Shown one piece after another: positions 51,985-61,614 of a stretch of DNA of 64,000 nt. Each line of letters starts with the position of its first letter. Within the stretch, counting starts at the first letter, position 1. The stretch comes from Pseudoxanthomonas sp. X-1. GTDB lineage: Bacteria > Pseudomonadota > Gammaproteobacteria > Xanthomonadales > Xanthomonadaceae. The DNA lies in NCBI RefSeq assembly GCF_020042665.1, contig NZ_CP083376.1, positions 3,384,001 through 3,448,000 on the forward strand, in the 5' to 3' direction. A program made the position numbers and the translations under genes. Below the pieces are notes generated by a model, which saw only the letters and a list, made by a program, of their open reading frames with translations, did not search any database and was not told the DNA's origin.

Positions 51985-52926
51985 TCAGGCGAAGCGGTCG
52001 GTGGCGCGCACCAGCGCGTCGATGTTCTCTTCCTCGAAGGCCGAATGGCCCGAGGTCGGCGTGATCTCCAGGCTCGCCTTCGGCCAGGCCTGGTGCAGAT
52101 CCCAGGCGTTCTGGATCGGGCAGACCACGTCGTAGCGGCCGTGCACGATCACGCCGGGGATGTCGGCGATGCGGTGCGCGTCGCGCAGCAGTTGGTCCTC
52201 GACCTCGAAGAAGCCGCCGTTGACGAAGTAGTGGTTCTCGATGCGGGCGAAGGCCAGCGCGAACTCCGCGTCCTCGTGCCCGCTGACGAAGTCCTCGTCC
52301 ACGCGCAGGAAGCTGGTCGCGCCTTCCCACACCGACCAGGCGCGCGCGGCGGCCAGGCGCGTGGCCGCATCGTCGCTGGTCAACCGGCGATGGAAGGCCG
52401 AGATCAGGTCGGCGCGCTCCACTTCCGGGATCGCGGCGATGTAGTGCTGCCAGGCATCGGGGAACAGGCGGTTGGCGCCTTCCTGGTAGAACCATTCCAG
52501 CTCCCAGCGCCGCAGCATGAAGATGCCGCGCAGCACCAGCTCGGTGACGCGCTGCGGATGGGTCTGCGCATAGGCCAGCGCCAGGGTCGAGCCCCAGCTG
52601 CCGCCGAACACCTGCCACGCCTCGATGCCCAGGTGTTCACGCAGTTTCTCGATGTCGGCCACCAGGTCCCAGGTGGTGTTGTCCACCAGATCGGCGTGCG
52701 GCCGCGAGCGACCGGAGCCGCGCTGGTCGAACAGCACGATGCGGTACCTGGTCGGATCATGGAACTGGCGCATCTTCGGGCTGCAGCCACCGCCCGGCCC
52801 GCCGTGCAGCAGCACCACCGGCTTGCCCTGCGGATTGCCGCACTGCTCGAAATAGAGCGTATGGCGCGCGTCGACCTGGAGTTCGCCGGTGTCGAAGGGT
52901 TCGATGGCGGGATAGAGCTGGCGCAT
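51985..52926 (-). CDS. pip: Proline iminopeptidase
   Basis: This alpha/beta hydrolase (S33 family, 313 aa) releases N-terminal proline from peptides. HGGPGGGCSPKMRQFHDPTR forms the oxyanion hole region, and FGGSWGSTLALAYAQTHPQR carries the nucleophile Ser. The family block VLFDQRGSGRSRPHADLVDN lies between them, and VHGRYDVVCPIQNAWDLHQ carries the acid residue. The catalytic His lies in TSGHSAFE. Xanthomonas Pip is well characterised and closely similar in pattern. Confidence 0.96.
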   Translation of the reverse strand: MRQLYPAIEPFDTGELQVDARHTLYFEQCGNPQGKPVVLLHGGPGGGCSPKMRQFHDPTRYRIVLFDQRGSGRSRPHADLVDNTTWDLVADIEKLREHLGIEAWQVFGGSWGSTLALAYAQTHPQRVTELVLRGIFMLRRWELEWFYQEGANRLFPDAWQHYIAAIPEVERADLISAFHRRLTSDDAATRLAAARAWSVWEGATSFLRVDEDFVSGHEDAEFALAFARIENHYFVNGGFFEVEDQLLRDAHRIADIPGVIVHGRYDVVCPIQNAWDLHQAWPKASLEITPTSGHSAFEEENIDALVRATDRFA

Positions 52927-52966
52927 GGACGGCCTGGAAGTCGGGAAAAACGGACGGCAGTTTACG

Positions 52967-53842
52967 TCAGGCCTGTTGCGGCTCGCCGCGCCACCGGCCC
53001 AGGCTCACCCGGTCGCGGTGTTCCAGATCCTGTTCCGTGCGCGCCTCGTCGAAGCCCACCTCACGCAGCAGCGCGCGCACCGCGTCGCCCTGGTCGAAGC
53101 CATGTTCCAGCAGCAGCCAGCCCCCCGGGCGCAGGTGCGCAGGCGCCTGGGCGACGATGCGGCGAATGTCGGCCAGGCCATCGGCGCCGGAGGCCAGCGC
53201 GCTGGCCGGCTCGAAGCGCAGGTCGCCGCGCGTCAGGTGCGCATCGCCGGCCTCGATGTAGGGCGGGTTGCTGGCGATCAGGTCGAAGCGCTCGCCGGCC
53301 AGCGGCGCCAGCCAGTCGCCGTGGACGAAGCGCACCTGGCCCAGGCCGTGCTCGCGCGCGTTGGCCTGGGCGATCTCGAGCGCGGCGGCGCTGGCGTCGG
53401 TGGCGACCACCTGCGCCAGCGGTCGTTCGCTGGCGATGGCCAGGGCGATCGCGCCGCTGCCAGTGCCGAGATCGGCGATCCGCGTAGGCGTGTCGGCGGG
53501 CAGGCGCTCCAGGGCCAGTTCGACCAGGCGCTCGGTCTCGGCGCGCGGAATCAGCGTGGCGGGGCTGACCCGCAGGTCCAGCGTCCAGAAGCCGCGCCGA
53601 CCGGTGATGTAGGCGATCGGCTCGCCGCTCGCACGCCGCGCCAGCAGCGCGGCGTAAGTATCGTGCACGGCGGGGTCGGCAGGGTCGGAACCATGCGCGA
53701 AGAGCCAGGCGCGATCGCGGCCCAGGGCGTGGAGCAGCAGCAGTTCGGCCTCGAAGCGCGACGCGTCGCCGCCCAGCTGCGTGGCGCCCTGCCGCAGCAA
53801 CGCGTCCAGGCGTTCGGGTGACTGGGTTTTCATGGACGTCAT
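52967..53842 (-). CDS. prmC: Release factor glutamine methyltransferase PrmC
   Basis: This SAM-dependent enzyme methylates the GGQ glutamine of RF1 and RF2. It has 291 aa from [16 protein letters not shown] (288 if the second Met is used). A helical N-terminal substrate domain is followed by the Rossmann core with [18 protein letters not shown] and the catalytic NPPY ([15 protein letters not shown]). Its substrate RF1 (prfA) is encoded at 21994 in the same window. It is divergent from the esterase-like gene. Confidence 0.94.
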   Translation of the reverse strand: MTSMKTQSPERLDALLRQGATQLGGDASRFEAELLLLHALGRDRAWLFAHGSDPADPAVHDTYAALLARRASGEPIAYITGRRGFWTLDLRVSPATLIPRAETERLVELALERLPADTPTRIADLGTGSGAIALAIASERPLAQVVATDASAAALEIAQANAREHGLGQVRFVHGDWLAPLAGERFDLIASNPPYIEAGDAHLTRGDLRFEPASALASGADGLADIRRIVAQAPAHLRPGGWLLLEHGFDQGDAVRALLREVGFDEARTEQDLEHRDRVSLGRWRGEPQQA

Positions 53843-53895
53843 GGTAGCCGGTGCATCGTGCGCCCTTCCCCGCCACCACTGCCGGAGCCGATCCC

Positions 53896-54735
53896 TTGAA
53901 GCCCTCCCGTCTGCTGCGCCTGGGCCTGGGCGCGCTGAGCGCGCTGACCCTGAGCGCCTGCCAGAGCCTGGCGTTCGGCGTCGCCAACCATGGCCTGGCA
54001 CGGCCGGATGCCAGCGCCGTCTATGACCCGGCGCACCAGCTCTCGCTGGACGTGTATCGCCCCGCCGCCGCGGTCCGGAACGCGCCGGTGCTGGTCTACT
54101 TCTATGGCGGCAGCTGGCAGCACGGCGCCCGCGCCCACTATCGCTTCGTCGGCCGGCGGCTGGCCTCGACCGGCGCGGTGGTGATGGTGGCCGACTACCG
54201 GCTGGCGCCGGAGACGATCTTCCCCGGCTTCGTCGAGGACGGCGCGCGCGCCGTGGCCTGGGCGCGCGCGCATGCGGCCGATTACGGCGCCGATCCGGCG
54301 CGGGTGTTCATCGGCGGCCATTCGGCCGGGGCGCAGATCGCCGCCCTGCTGGGCACCGATGCGCACTACCTCGCCGATCAGGGGGTGCCACGGTCGGCGA
54401 TCGCGGGGGTGATCGGACTGGCGGGGCCATACGATTTCCGGATCAGCGGGGAGCTCACCGAGGTCTTCGGGCCACCGGAGCGCTGGCCGCAGGCGCAGCC
54501 GATCGGCTTCGTCGATGGCGATGAGCCGCCATTCCTGCTGGTCAGCGGACGCAGGGACACCGAGGTCGAACCGCGCCAGACCCGGGATCTGGCGGACCGC
54601 CTGCGTGCGGCTGGCGGGCGCGTGGAGGTGCTGTGGCTGCCGGGCGGCCACCTGGCGCCGCTGATCGACCTGTACGCGCACCATCGGCACCCGGCCTTGT
54701 TGGCGCGGATCCGGGATTTCCTGCGCGGGCCGTGA
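53896..54735 (+). CDS. Alpha/beta hydrolase (esterase/lipase-like), putative lipoprotein
   Basis: This protein has about 279 residues from a TTG start ([20 protein letters not shown]), or 294 from GTG 53851. A lipoprotein-like signal ends LSACQS. The core matches carboxylesterases of the BD-FAE type. [18 protein letters not shown] holds the oxyanion Gly pair and [16 protein letters not shown] holds the nucleophile [15 protein letters not shown] carries the acid and [11 protein letters not shown] the His. The substrate is unknown. Confidence 0.85.
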   Translation: MKPSRLLRLGLGALSALTLSACQSLAFGVANHGLARPDASAVYDPAHQLSLDVYRPAAAVRNAPVLVYFYGGSWQHGARAHYRFVGRRLASTGAVVMVADYRLAPETIFPGFVEDGARAVAWARAHAADYGADPARVFIGGHSAGAQIAALLGTDAHYLADQGVPRSAIAGVIGLAGPYDFRISGELTEVFGPPERWPQAQPIGFVDGDEPPFLLVSGRRDTEVEPRQTRDLADRLRAAGGRVEVLWLPGGHLAPLIDLYAHHRHPALLARIRDFLRGP

Positions 54736-54781
54736 CCGAACTGAAACGCGGCGCGGCCTAGGATGGGGTCCGCGCCCATCG

Positions 54782-54847
54782 ATTGACCGTGGCTATCTAT
54801 GCAATCCCATCCATCGATTTGAGATATCAACCGGCGGTGCGTAGGAT
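54782..54847 (+). promoter_or_regulatory. OxyR-like binding site and sigma-70 promoter of ahpC
   Basis: Four tetramers with exact 7-base spacers match the OxyR pattern ATAG-n7-CTAT-n7-ATAG-n7-CTAT: ATTG (54782), CTAT (54793), ATCC (54804), CGAT (54815), which is 12 of 16 consensus bases. A promoter follows at once: -35 TTGAGA (54819-54824), a 17-base spacer and -10 TAGGAT (54842-54847). This places OxyR next to the -35, as expected for an activator. oxyR itself lies 3 kb downstream. Confidence 0.75.
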
Positions 54848-54890
54848 GCCCCCATCGCCTCCACCCCTCCTCAGCAAAAGGAAGAAAACG

Positions 54891-55451
54891 ATGTCCGTCA
54901 TCAACACCGAAATCCTGCCGTTCAAGGCCACCGCCTACAAGGACGGCGAGTTCATCGAAGTCTCCGATGCCGACCTGAAGGGCAAGTGGTCCGTCGTCGT
55001 GTTCTACCCGGCCGACTTCACCTTCGTCTGCCCGACCGAGCTGGAAGACCTGGCCGACCATTACGCCGAGTTCCAGAAGCTGGGCGTCGAGGTCTACTCG
55101 GTGTCCACCGACACCCATTTCTCGCACAAGGCCTGGCACGACACCTCGGCGGCGATCGGCAAGATCAAGTACGCCATGATCGGCGACCCGACCCACCAGA
55201 TCTCGAAGAACTTCGACGTGCTGCGCCCGGCGGGCCTGGCCGACCGCGGCACCTTCATCATCGACCCGCAGGGCGTGATCCAGTCGGTGGAAATCACCGC
55301 CGAGGGCATCGGCCGCGAAGCCGGCGACACGCTGCGCAAGGTCAAGGCCGCCCTGTACGTGGCCTCGCACCCGGGTGAGGTCTGCCCGGCCAAGTGGAAG
55401 GAAGGCGCCAAGACCCTGGCCCCGTCGCTGGACCTGGTCGGCAAGATCTAA
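54891..55451 (+). CDS. ahpC: Alkyl hydroperoxide reductase subunit C (peroxiredoxin)
   Basis: This is a 2-Cys peroxiredoxin that reduces H2O2 and organic peroxides, 186 aa. The peroxidatic Cys47 is in [13 protein letters not shown] and the resolving Cys165 in [13 protein letters not shown]. The C-terminal SLDLVGKI tail is the one that makes the enzyme sensitive to over-oxidation. The start [18 protein letters not shown] follows an AAGGAAG Shine-Dalgarno. It is reduced by AhpF, encoded downstream. Confidence 0.97.
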   Translation: MSVINTEILPFKATAYKDGEFIEVSDADLKGKWSVVVFYPADFTFVCPTELEDLADHYAEFQKLGVEVYSVSTDTHFSHKAWHDTSAAIGKIKYAMIGDPTHQISKNFDVLRPAGLADRGTFIIDPQGVIQSVEITAEGIGREAGDTLRKVKAALYVASHPGEVCPAKWKEGAKTLAPSLDLVGKI

Positions 55452-55469
55452 GCCGCCCCACTGCTGCCA

Positions 55470-55496
55470 CGCCGCCCCGCCCGACGCGGGGCGGCG
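55470..55496 (+). terminator. ahpC-ahpF intergenic hairpin
   Basis: CGCCGCCCCGC-CCGAC-GCGGGGCGGCG is a perfect 11-bp stem 18 bases after the ahpC stop, with no U tract. It could stabilise the ahpC message or partly block readthrough into ahpF, giving more peroxiredoxin than reductase. Confidence 0.55.
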
Positions 55497-55606
55497 CAGG
55501 CGGCAAACCGGAGCCCGCGCATGGCGGCCTGCGGTTTGTCCCCTGAATTCTCGTCTGCCCGCCCCGGGCCGGACGGTCCTTTGCCGCCCTTTGAAGGAGA
55601 AGCGCC

Positions 55607-57199
55607 ATGTTGGACGACACCCTCAAGACCCAACTCAAGGCCTACCTGGAGCGCCTGACGCGCCCGGTGGAGCTGATCGCCTCGGTGGATGACTCGGCCA
55701 CCTCCAAGGAGATGCTCGAGCTGCTGAGCGACATCGTGCTGCTCTCCGACCAGGTCTCGCTGGTCGAGCACCGCGATGCCGACGTGCACACGCCTTCCTT
55801 CGCCCTCAACTCGCCGGGCCAGGACATCCACCTGCGCTTCGCGGGTCTGCCGATGGGCCATGAGTTCACCTCGCTGGTGCTCGCGCTGCTGCAGGTCGGC
55901 GGCTATCCGTCCAAGGCCTCGCTGGAGACCATCGAGCAGGTGCAGGGACTGGAAGGCGACTACAAGTTCGAGACCTACTTCTCGCAGAGCTGCCAGAACT
56001 GCCCGGACGTGGTCCAGGCCCTGAACCTGATGGCAGTGCTCAACCCCAGGATCCAGCACGTGGCCATCGACGGCGCGGTGTTCCCCGACGAGGTGGAACA
56101 GCGGCAGGTCATGTCGGTGCCGACCGTGTACCTCAATGGTGAAACCTTCGGCCAGGGTCGCATGAACCTGGAAGAGATCGTCGGGCGTCTGGACGCTGGT
56201 GCGGCCAAGCGCGATGCCAAGAAGATCTCGGCCAAGGCGCCCTATGAGGTCCTCGTGGTCGGCGGTGGCCCGGCGGGCTCGGCCGCGGCGATCTACGCCG
56301 CGCGCAAGGGCATCCGCACGGGCGTGGCCGCCGAGCGCTTCGGTGGCCAGGTGCTGGACACCATGGCGATCGAGAACTTCATCTCCGTGCAGGAGACCGA
56401 AGGTCCGAAGATGGCCGCGGCGCTGGAGGCCCACGTGCGTCAGTACGAGGTCGACATCATGAACCTGCAGCGCGCCGAGAAGCTGATCCCGGCCGGGCCC
56501 GACGGCCTGATCGAGGTGCAGCTGGCCAACGGCGCCTCGCTCAGGAGCAGGACGGTGATCCTGTCCACCGGGGCGCGCTGGCGGCAGATGAACGTGCCGG
56601 GCGAGAACGAGTACCGCAACAAGGGCGTGGCCTACTGCCCGCACTGCGACGGTCCGCTGTTCAAGGGCAAGCGCGTGGCGGTGATCGGCGGCGGCAATTC
56701 GGGCGTCGAGGCGGCCATCGATCTGGCGGGCATCGTCAAGCACGTCACGCTGATCGAGTTCGACCACAAGCTGCGTGCCGACGAGGTCCTGCAGCGCAAG
56801 CTGCGCAGTCTGCCCAACGTGGACATCATCGTCTCGGCGCTGTCCACCGAGGTGCACGGCGACGGCAACAAGGTGACCGGTCTGTCCTACACCGATCGCA
56901 CCAACGAGGCCAAGCACACGCTGGAGCTGGAAGGCATCTTCGTGCAGATCGGTCTGCTGCCCAACACCGAGTGGCTCAAGGACACCGTGGCGCTGTCGCC
57001 GCGCGGGGAGATCATCGTCGACGAACGCGGCGCGACCAACGTGCCGGGCGTGTTCGCCGCCGGCGATGCCACCACCGTGCCGTACAAGCAGATCGTGATC
57101 GCGATGGGCGAAGGCTCCAAGGCCGCGCTGAGCGCCTTCGACCACCTGATCCGCCATAGCGCCCCGGCGCAGGAGCCGGCGGCCGCCAAGGCTGCCTGA
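55607..57199 (+). CDS. ahpF: Alkyl hydroperoxide reductase subunit F
   Basis: This NADH-dependent flavoprotein re-reduces AhpC. It has 530 aa. The N-terminal double thioredoxin-like domain carries the redox pair Cys129/Cys132 ([15 protein letters not shown]). The C-terminal thioredoxin reductase-like part has FAD motif [19 protein letters not shown] (about 216-234), the second redox pair Cys344/Cys347 ([10 protein letters not shown]) and the NADH motif [20 protein letters not shown] strong terminator follows the gene. Confidence 0.97.
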   Translation: MLDDTLKTQLKAYLERLTRPVELIASVDDSATSKEMLELLSDIVLLSDQVSLVEHRDADVHTPSFALNSPGQDIHLRFAGLPMGHEFTSLVLALLQVGGYPSKASLETIEQVQGLEGDYKFETYFSQSCQNCPDVVQALNLMAVLNPRIQHVAIDGAVFPDEVEQRQVMSVPTVYLNGETFGQGRMNLEEIVGRLDAGAAKRDAKKISAKAPYEVLVVGGGPAGSAAAIYAARKGIRTGVAAERFGGQVLDTMAIENFISVQETEGPKMAAALEAHVRQYEVDIMNLQRAEKLIPAGPDGLIEVQLANGASLRSRTVILSTGARWRQMNVPGENEYRNKGVAYCPHCDGPLFKGKRVAVIGGGNSGVEAAIDLAGIVKHVTLIEFDHKLRADEVLQRKLRSLPNVDIIVSALSTEVHGDGNKVTGLSYTDRTNEAKHTLELEGIFVQIGLLPNTEWLKDTVALSPRGEIIVDERGATNVPGVFAAGDATTVPYKQIVIAMGEGSKAALSAFDHLIRHSAPAQEPAAAKAA

Positions 57200-57225
57200 T
57201 CGGTCCACGCGAAAAGCTATGAACG

Positions 57226-57259
57226 ACGCCCGCCGGCAAAACCGGCGGGCGTTTTTTTT
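57226..57259 (+). terminator. ahpF rho-independent terminator
   Basis: ACGCCCGCCGG-CAAAA-CCGGCGGGCGT is a perfect 11-bp stem followed by eight T (57252-57259). It should end the ahp transcript, so oxyR probably has its own promoter. Confidence 0.95.
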
Positions 57260-57863
57260 GTTTTGCGCGGTTGAGGGATGGCGGCTGAGTGCGGCGGCTT
57301 CGGATGGGCAGCGGGCCGGCGGGCAGGGGCCGCTTTTCCCTCGATCAGGGCATCCTGCCCTGACTCGGGCGCTCAGCGTCCTGCTTCGCTAGGCGCGGCC
57401 CCTGCCCGCCGGCCCGCTGCCTCGCGCGTGTTGGTCCATGCCTTCGGGTCGAAAAAGTCCCGATCCATCCGTAGCGGACCTCTAGCGGTAGGGCGCGGAC
57501 CCCAGATCATCGTGGGAGCCGCCATAGCGGCGATAGGGCTTTACCATCAACGTTTCAGCGCTGTTCAAGCGTTGCCGGCCGAGCCCATCGCCGCCATGGC
57601 GGCTCCCACCGAAGCGTGAGGCGCGGTCAATCCTTTCCCATCGCGGCGTTGGCGGACCGAGCCGAGGAGCCGTGCCCGACCGGGTCGAGGCTGGTCGGCC
57701 AAGTCCGCTCACCGACCTCGACCGCGCTACCAACTCTTTCAAGTTACCCGCACCGGCGAGGAACCGGTGCCGGGGGTTCAGCCTGCGTCGATTGATCGGG
57801 CGAGGCAAAAGGCGTTGAATGCATCGACGGCGCCGATGACAGCGCCAGACGAGTCTCCAAGCC
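57260..57863. repeat. Gene-free region with two long inverted-repeat elements before oxyR
   Basis: No ORF is convincing. Copy B of the large repeat spans about 57296-57465. Its arms 57306-57333 and 57395-57422 (GGGCAGCGGGCCGGCGGGCA... and its complement) match at 27 of 28 positions around a 61-base loop with AGGGCATCCTGCCCTG. A degenerate relative lies at 33724-33870. A second inverted repeat has arms 57512-57540 (GTGGGAGCCGCCATAGCGGC...) and 57581-57609 (...GCCATGGCGGCTCCCAC). The oxyR promoter should lie near 57610-57860. Confidence 0.85.
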
Positions 57864-58826
57864 GTGAACCTGCGTGACCTCAAGTACCTGGTCGCCCTCG
57901 CCGACCACATGCATTTCGGCCGCGCCGCGGCGGCCAGCTTCGTCAGCCAGCCCACCCTGTCCACGCAGATCAAGAAGCTGGAGGACGAGCTGGGCGTGTC
58001 GCTGGTCGAGCGTGCGCCGCGCAAGGTCATGCTGACCCCGGCCGGCCGCGACGCGGCCGAGCGCGCGCGCCGGATCGTGGCCGAGGTCGAGCAGATGAAG
58101 GAATCGGCGCGCCGCAGCCAGGACCCCGAGGCCGGCACCGTGCGCCTGGGGATCTTCCCCACGCTCGGCCCCTACCTGCTGCCGCACGTGGTGCCCGCCA
58201 TCCGCGCGCGCTTCCCGCAGCTGGAGCTGCTGCTGGTGGAGGAGAAGAGCGACGTGCTGCTGCAGCGGCTGCGCGAGGGCAAGCTCGACGCCGGCCTGCT
58301 GGCGCTGCCGGTGGACGAGGACCAGCTGCACGTGGAGTTCCTGTTCGAGGAGCCCTTCGTGCTGGCCGTGCCCGAGGGGCATCCGCTGGCCGCGCGCGAC
58401 TCGCTGACCCTGGACGAACTGTCCGACCAGAAGCTGCTGCTGCTCGAGGACGGCCACTGCCTGCGCGAGCAGGCGCTGGAGGTGTGCCGGCTCTCGGGCG
58501 CCAACGAGAAGTCCGAGTTCCGCGCCACCAGCCTGGAAACGCTGCGCCAGATGGTCGCGGCCGACGTCGGCGTGACCCTGCTGCCGACACTGGCGGTCAA
58601 GCCGCCGGTGGCGCGCTCGGACAACATCCATCTGCTGGGTTTCAGTGATTCCCATCCCAGCCGGCGCATTGCCATGGTGTGGCGCAAGAGCTCGGCGATG
58701 TCCAGTTTCCTGATGCAGCTGGCGCAGGTCTTCAAGGACCTGTCGCCGGCGCTGCTGGATCCCTTCGCGCTCTTCGCCCCGCCGCCGGGCCGTGCCGACT
58801 CCACGGCCCGGCAACGACGCGCGTGA
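57864..58826 (+). CDS. oxyR: Hydrogen peroxide-sensing transcriptional regulator OxyR
   Basis: This LysR-type activator has 320 aa and starts with GTG. The N-terminal winged helix-turn-helix reads [20 protein letters not shown]. The redox switch pair is Cys199 and Cys208 ([16 protein letters not shown]), at the same numbers as in E. coli OxyR. It lies downstream of ahpF as in Xanthomonas. An OxyR-like site is present before ahpC (54782), which it probably controls. Confidence 0.96.
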   Translation: MNLRDLKYLVALADHMHFGRAAAASFVSQPTLSTQIKKLEDELGVSLVERAPRKVMLTPAGRDAAERARRIVAEVEQMKESARRSQDPEAGTVRLGIFPTLGPYLLPHVVPAIRARFPQLELLLVEEKSDVLLQRLREGKLDAGLLALPVDEDQLHVEFLFEEPFVLAVPEGHPLAARDSLTLDELSDQKLLLLEDGHCLREQALEVCRLSGANEKSEFRATSLETLRQMVAADVGVTLLPTLAVKPPVARSDNIHLLGFSDSHPSRRIAMVWRKSSAMSSFLMQLAQVFKDLSPALLDPFALFAPPPGRADSTARQRRA

Positions 58827-58869
58827 GACCCTTGCCCCATCCCTCTTTTTCAACCTGATGGATCACCCC

Positions 58870-59829
58870 ATGAGTGCCCCAAGCAAACTGCAGCAGCTGC
58901 GCGAACTGTCCGTGGTCGTGGCCGACACCGGCGACTTCGACGCGATCAAGCGCCTCAAGCCGGTGGACTGCACCACCAACCCGACCCTGGTGAAGAAGGC
59001 GCTGGATCTGCCGGTGTATGCCGACCTGATCGATGAGCAGATCGCCTGGGCGCGCGGCCAGGTCGAGGTCACCGATGCGCTGGTCGCCGAAGTCGCCGAT
59101 CGCCTCACCGTCGGCGTGGGCACCAAGCTCTCCGGCCTGATCGAGGGCCGTGTATCGACCGAGGTCGACGCCGACCTGGCCTACGACACCGCGGCCAGCG
59201 TGGCCAAGGCGAAGAAGTTCATCGCCATGTACGCCGACAACGGCGTGCCCAAGGATCGCGTGCTGATCAAGCTCGCCTCGACCTGGGAAGGCGTGGAAGC
59301 CTGCCGCCAGCTGCAGGCCGAAGGCATCGACTGCAACTGCACGCTGATCTTCAATCCGACCCAGGCGCTGGCCTGCGCCGAGGCCGACGCGTTCCTGATC
59401 TCGCCGTTCGTGGGCCGCATCCTGGACTGGTACAAGGCCCACGGCCAGGCGCCGGCCAGCATCGACGAGGACCAGGGCGTGGTGTTCGTGCGCGGCGTCT
59501 ACGACACCTTCAAGCGCCGCGGCATCAAGACCGTGGTGATGGGCGCCTCGTTCCGCTCGACCGAGCAGATCGAGGCCCTGGCCGGCTGCGACCGCCTGAC
59601 CATCTCGCCGGACCTGCTGGACAAGCTCGATGCCGACCACGGCGAGCTACCGCGCAAGCTGACGCCCGCCAAGGCCGAAGGCGGTAGCCACACGCCGGTG
59701 GATGCGGCCAGGTTCAAGGCCGACGTCGAAGCCGACCCGATGGCCAAGGAGAAGCTGGCCGACGGCATCCGCATCTTCGCCGAAGACCTCAAGAGCCTGC
59801 GCAAGACCATCGCCGACCGCCTGGCTTGA
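58870..59829 (+). CDS. tal: Transaldolase
   Basis: This pentose phosphate pathway enzyme moves a dihydroxyacetone unit through a Schiff base. It has 319 aa from [20 protein letters not shown], or four more from an earlier ATG. The Schiff-base Lys134 is in [29 protein letters not shown] and [20 protein letters not shown] are class I/TalB signatures. It lies 43 bases after oxyR, so it may share its transcript and help supply NADPH-linked carbon flow during peroxide stress; that link is inference. Confidence 0.96.
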   Translation: MSAPSKLQQLRELSVVVADTGDFDAIKRLKPVDCTTNPTLVKKALDLPVYADLIDEQIAWARGQVEVTDALVAEVADRLTVGVGTKLSGLIEGRVSTEVDADLAYDTAASVAKAKKFIAMYADNGVPKDRVLIKLASTWEGVEACRQLQAEGIDCNCTLIFNPTQALACAEADAFLISPFVGRILDWYKAHGQAPASIDEDQGVVFVRGVYDTFKRRGIKTVVMGASFRSTEQIEALAGCDRLTISPDLLDKLDADHGELPRKLTPAKAEGGSHTPVDAARFKADVEADPMAKEKLADGIRIFAEDLKSLRKTIADRLA

Positions 59830-59840
59830 TCGGTTGACGC

Positions 59841-59868
59841 GTCCTTCCCCCGACGGCGGGGGAAGGAC
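59841..59868. terminator. Hairpin between convergent tal and serB
   Basis: GTCCTTCCCCC-GACGGC-GGGGGAAGGAC is a perfect 11-bp stem between the two convergent stop codons. There is no T tract on either side, so rho-independent termination is likely weak. Confidence 0.6.
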
Positions 59869-59920
59869 CGCGGCCAGGGCATGTTCCGCGCCCGCCGCGA
59901 ATACCGCGTCCTCGATCGCG

Positions 59921-60634
59921 CTACCGCAGCACGTCCAGCAGCCGCTCCAGGCCGCCCACCTCGATCGAGACATCCGCCACCTCGCGCACGCGTGGCTTGG
60001 CGTGGAAGGCCACCGACAGGCCCGCGGCCTGCATCATCGGAATGTCGTTGGAGCCATCTCCCACCGCGATCGTACGCGCCGGGTCGACGCCCAGCAGCGA
60101 GGCCACGTCCAGCAGCGTCGCGCGCTTGACCGCCCCATCGCAGACATCGCCCCAGGCCTGGGGCAGCACGCGTCCGGTCAGCATGCCGTCGGCCACCTCC
60201 AGCAGGTTGGAGCGGACGAAGTCCAGCCCCAGCCGCGCGCGCAGGCGCTCGGCGAAGAAAGTGAAACCCCCGGACACCAGCAGCGTCTTCAGCCCCGCGT
60301 CCCGGCATGCCTCGAGGAGCCGCTCGGCGCCCGGCGTCAGCCGCAGGCGCGTGTCGTAGACCTCCTGCAGCGCGCCCTCGGGCACGCCCCTGAGCAGCGC
60401 CACGCGGCGCAGCAGACTTTCGCGGAAGTCGGCGATCTCCCCGCGCATCGTCGCCTCGGTGATCGCGGCGACCTGCTCCTTCAGCCCGGCCACCGCGGCG
60501 ATCTCATCGATGCACTCGATGGTGATCAGGGTCGAATCCATGTCCAGCGCGATCAGGCCGAAGTGCGCCAGCGGCGGCAGCGGCGTGGCGTGGCGCAGTC
60601 GCAGGCCATCGGCGGGTGCTTGGAAATCGGTCAT
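59921..60634 (-). CDS. serB: Phosphoserine phosphatase
   Basis: This HAD-superfamily enzyme makes serine from phosphoserine. It has 237 aa. The nucleophile motif ALDMDSTLITIECIDEIA (about 29-46), motif II LLVSGGFTFFAERL and motif III/IV VGDGSNDIPMMQAAGLSVAF are complete. It lacks the N-terminal ACT-like domain of the 322-aa E. coli protein, so the regulation may differ. It is convergent with tal. Confidence 0.93.
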   Translation of the reverse strand: MTDFQAPADGLRLRHATPLPPLAHFGLIALDMDSTLITIECIDEIAAVAGLKEQVAAITEATMRGEIADFRESLLRRVALLRGVPEGALQEVYDTRLRLTPGAERLLEACRDAGLKTLLVSGGFTFFAERLRARLGLDFVRSNLLEVADGMLTGRVLPQAWGDVCDGAVKRATLLDVASLLGVDPARTIAVGDGSNDIPMMQAAGLSVAFHAKPRVREVADVSIEVGGLERLLDVLR

Positions 60635-60698
60635 GGACGGACAGGCCGCGGATCGCAGGGCCTGCAAGCGTAAAGACCCCGGCCGCGCCCGGATAGGG

Positions 60699-61385
60699 CT
60701 AGGCGCGCTCTTCCGCGGACGCGCCCGCCACCACGCGCCGCGCATAGACCGCGTACCCGCCGGCGAGCGCCAGGCAGATCAGCGCCGGCGCGATCAGCAC
60801 CGTATACGACCAGCGGTGGAAGCCGAGCGCGCCGGCCAGGCCGCCGACCAAGAAGCCGGAGATGACCGTCACGCACAGCGACAGCCGGCGCCACGGCAGC
60901 GGCATGCGCCGCAGCCCGTGGCCGATGGCCAGCCCCAGGTCGGTGAACATGCCGGAGACGTGCGTGGTGCGCACCACCGCGCCGCTGTAGGTGGTGGCCA
61001 TCGCGTTCTGCAGGCCGCAGGCGCAGGCCGCCAGCCACAGGCCCCACACCGAGGCGCGCGTCATCAGCGGCACCGACGCCAGCAGCAGGCAGGCCTCCAG
61101 CACCAGCACCAAGCCGTAGCGCCGCCCCAGCTGCAGGGCGACATCGCCGATCAGCGCCCCGCTGAGCGCACTGCCGGCGACGAAGAAGAACGCACCGCCG
61201 GCCAGCTGCGCCACGCCCGGCAGATCCAGCGAAGCCGCGCGCGCGCCCATCTCCGAGGTGATGCCGGTCATGTGGCTCACGCCCTGGTGGCCGAACCCCA
61301 GCAGCGCCACGACATTGACGATGCCGGCGGTGAAGGCCATGACCCAGGCACCGGACCAGACCCAGCGCGGCAGTTTGGAAATCAT
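60699..61385 (-). CDS. DUF1275 (YoaK-like) family membrane protein
   Basis: This 228-aa inner membrane protein has about six hydrophobic helices (WSGAWVMAFTAGIVNVVALL, FFFVAGSALSGALIGDVALQ, LEACLLLASVPLM, VTVISGFLVGGLAGALGF, TVLIAPALICLALAGGYAVY). GITSEMGARAA and the central QNAMATTYSGAVVRTTHVSG-MFTDLGLAIG block are diagnostic for DUF1275. The function of the family is not established. It lies 64 bases upstream of serB on the same strand. Confidence 0.88.
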   Translation of the reverse strand: MISKLPRWVWSGAWVMAFTAGIVNVVALLGFGHQGVSHMTGITSEMGARAASLDLPGVAQLAGGAFFFVAGSALSGALIGDVALQLGRRYGLVLVLEACLLLASVPLMTRASVWGLWLAACACGLQNAMATTYSGAVVRTTHVSGMFTDLGLAIGHGLRRMPLPWRRLSLCVTVISGFLVGGLAGALGFHRWSYTVLIAPALICLALAGGYAVYARRVVAGASAEERA

Positions 61386-61614
61386 CGAAGGGCGCCAGTG
61401 GCTCGCGGACGCGGCAAGCGTCGCGCCGCCGCGCGACGGCTGTCAACGCCGCTGCCGGCGAGACCCGGTGACGTCACCCCGGGAACAGCGGGAAGCGGGG
61501 CTGCGACGGCGGCCATGGGGCCGAGAAGCCGACTCGCATCCACTTTGCGGTGAGCCAGGATTCGTGAGGTTCGCCTGGCCCTTTGCGCGGCTGTCTTCAG
61601 CGCGAACGCAACAG

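Noticed and set aside
53896..54735. The esterase-like gene considered as the downstream partner of prmC
   Set aside because: It is on the opposite strand and divergent from prmC, so no operon link exists.
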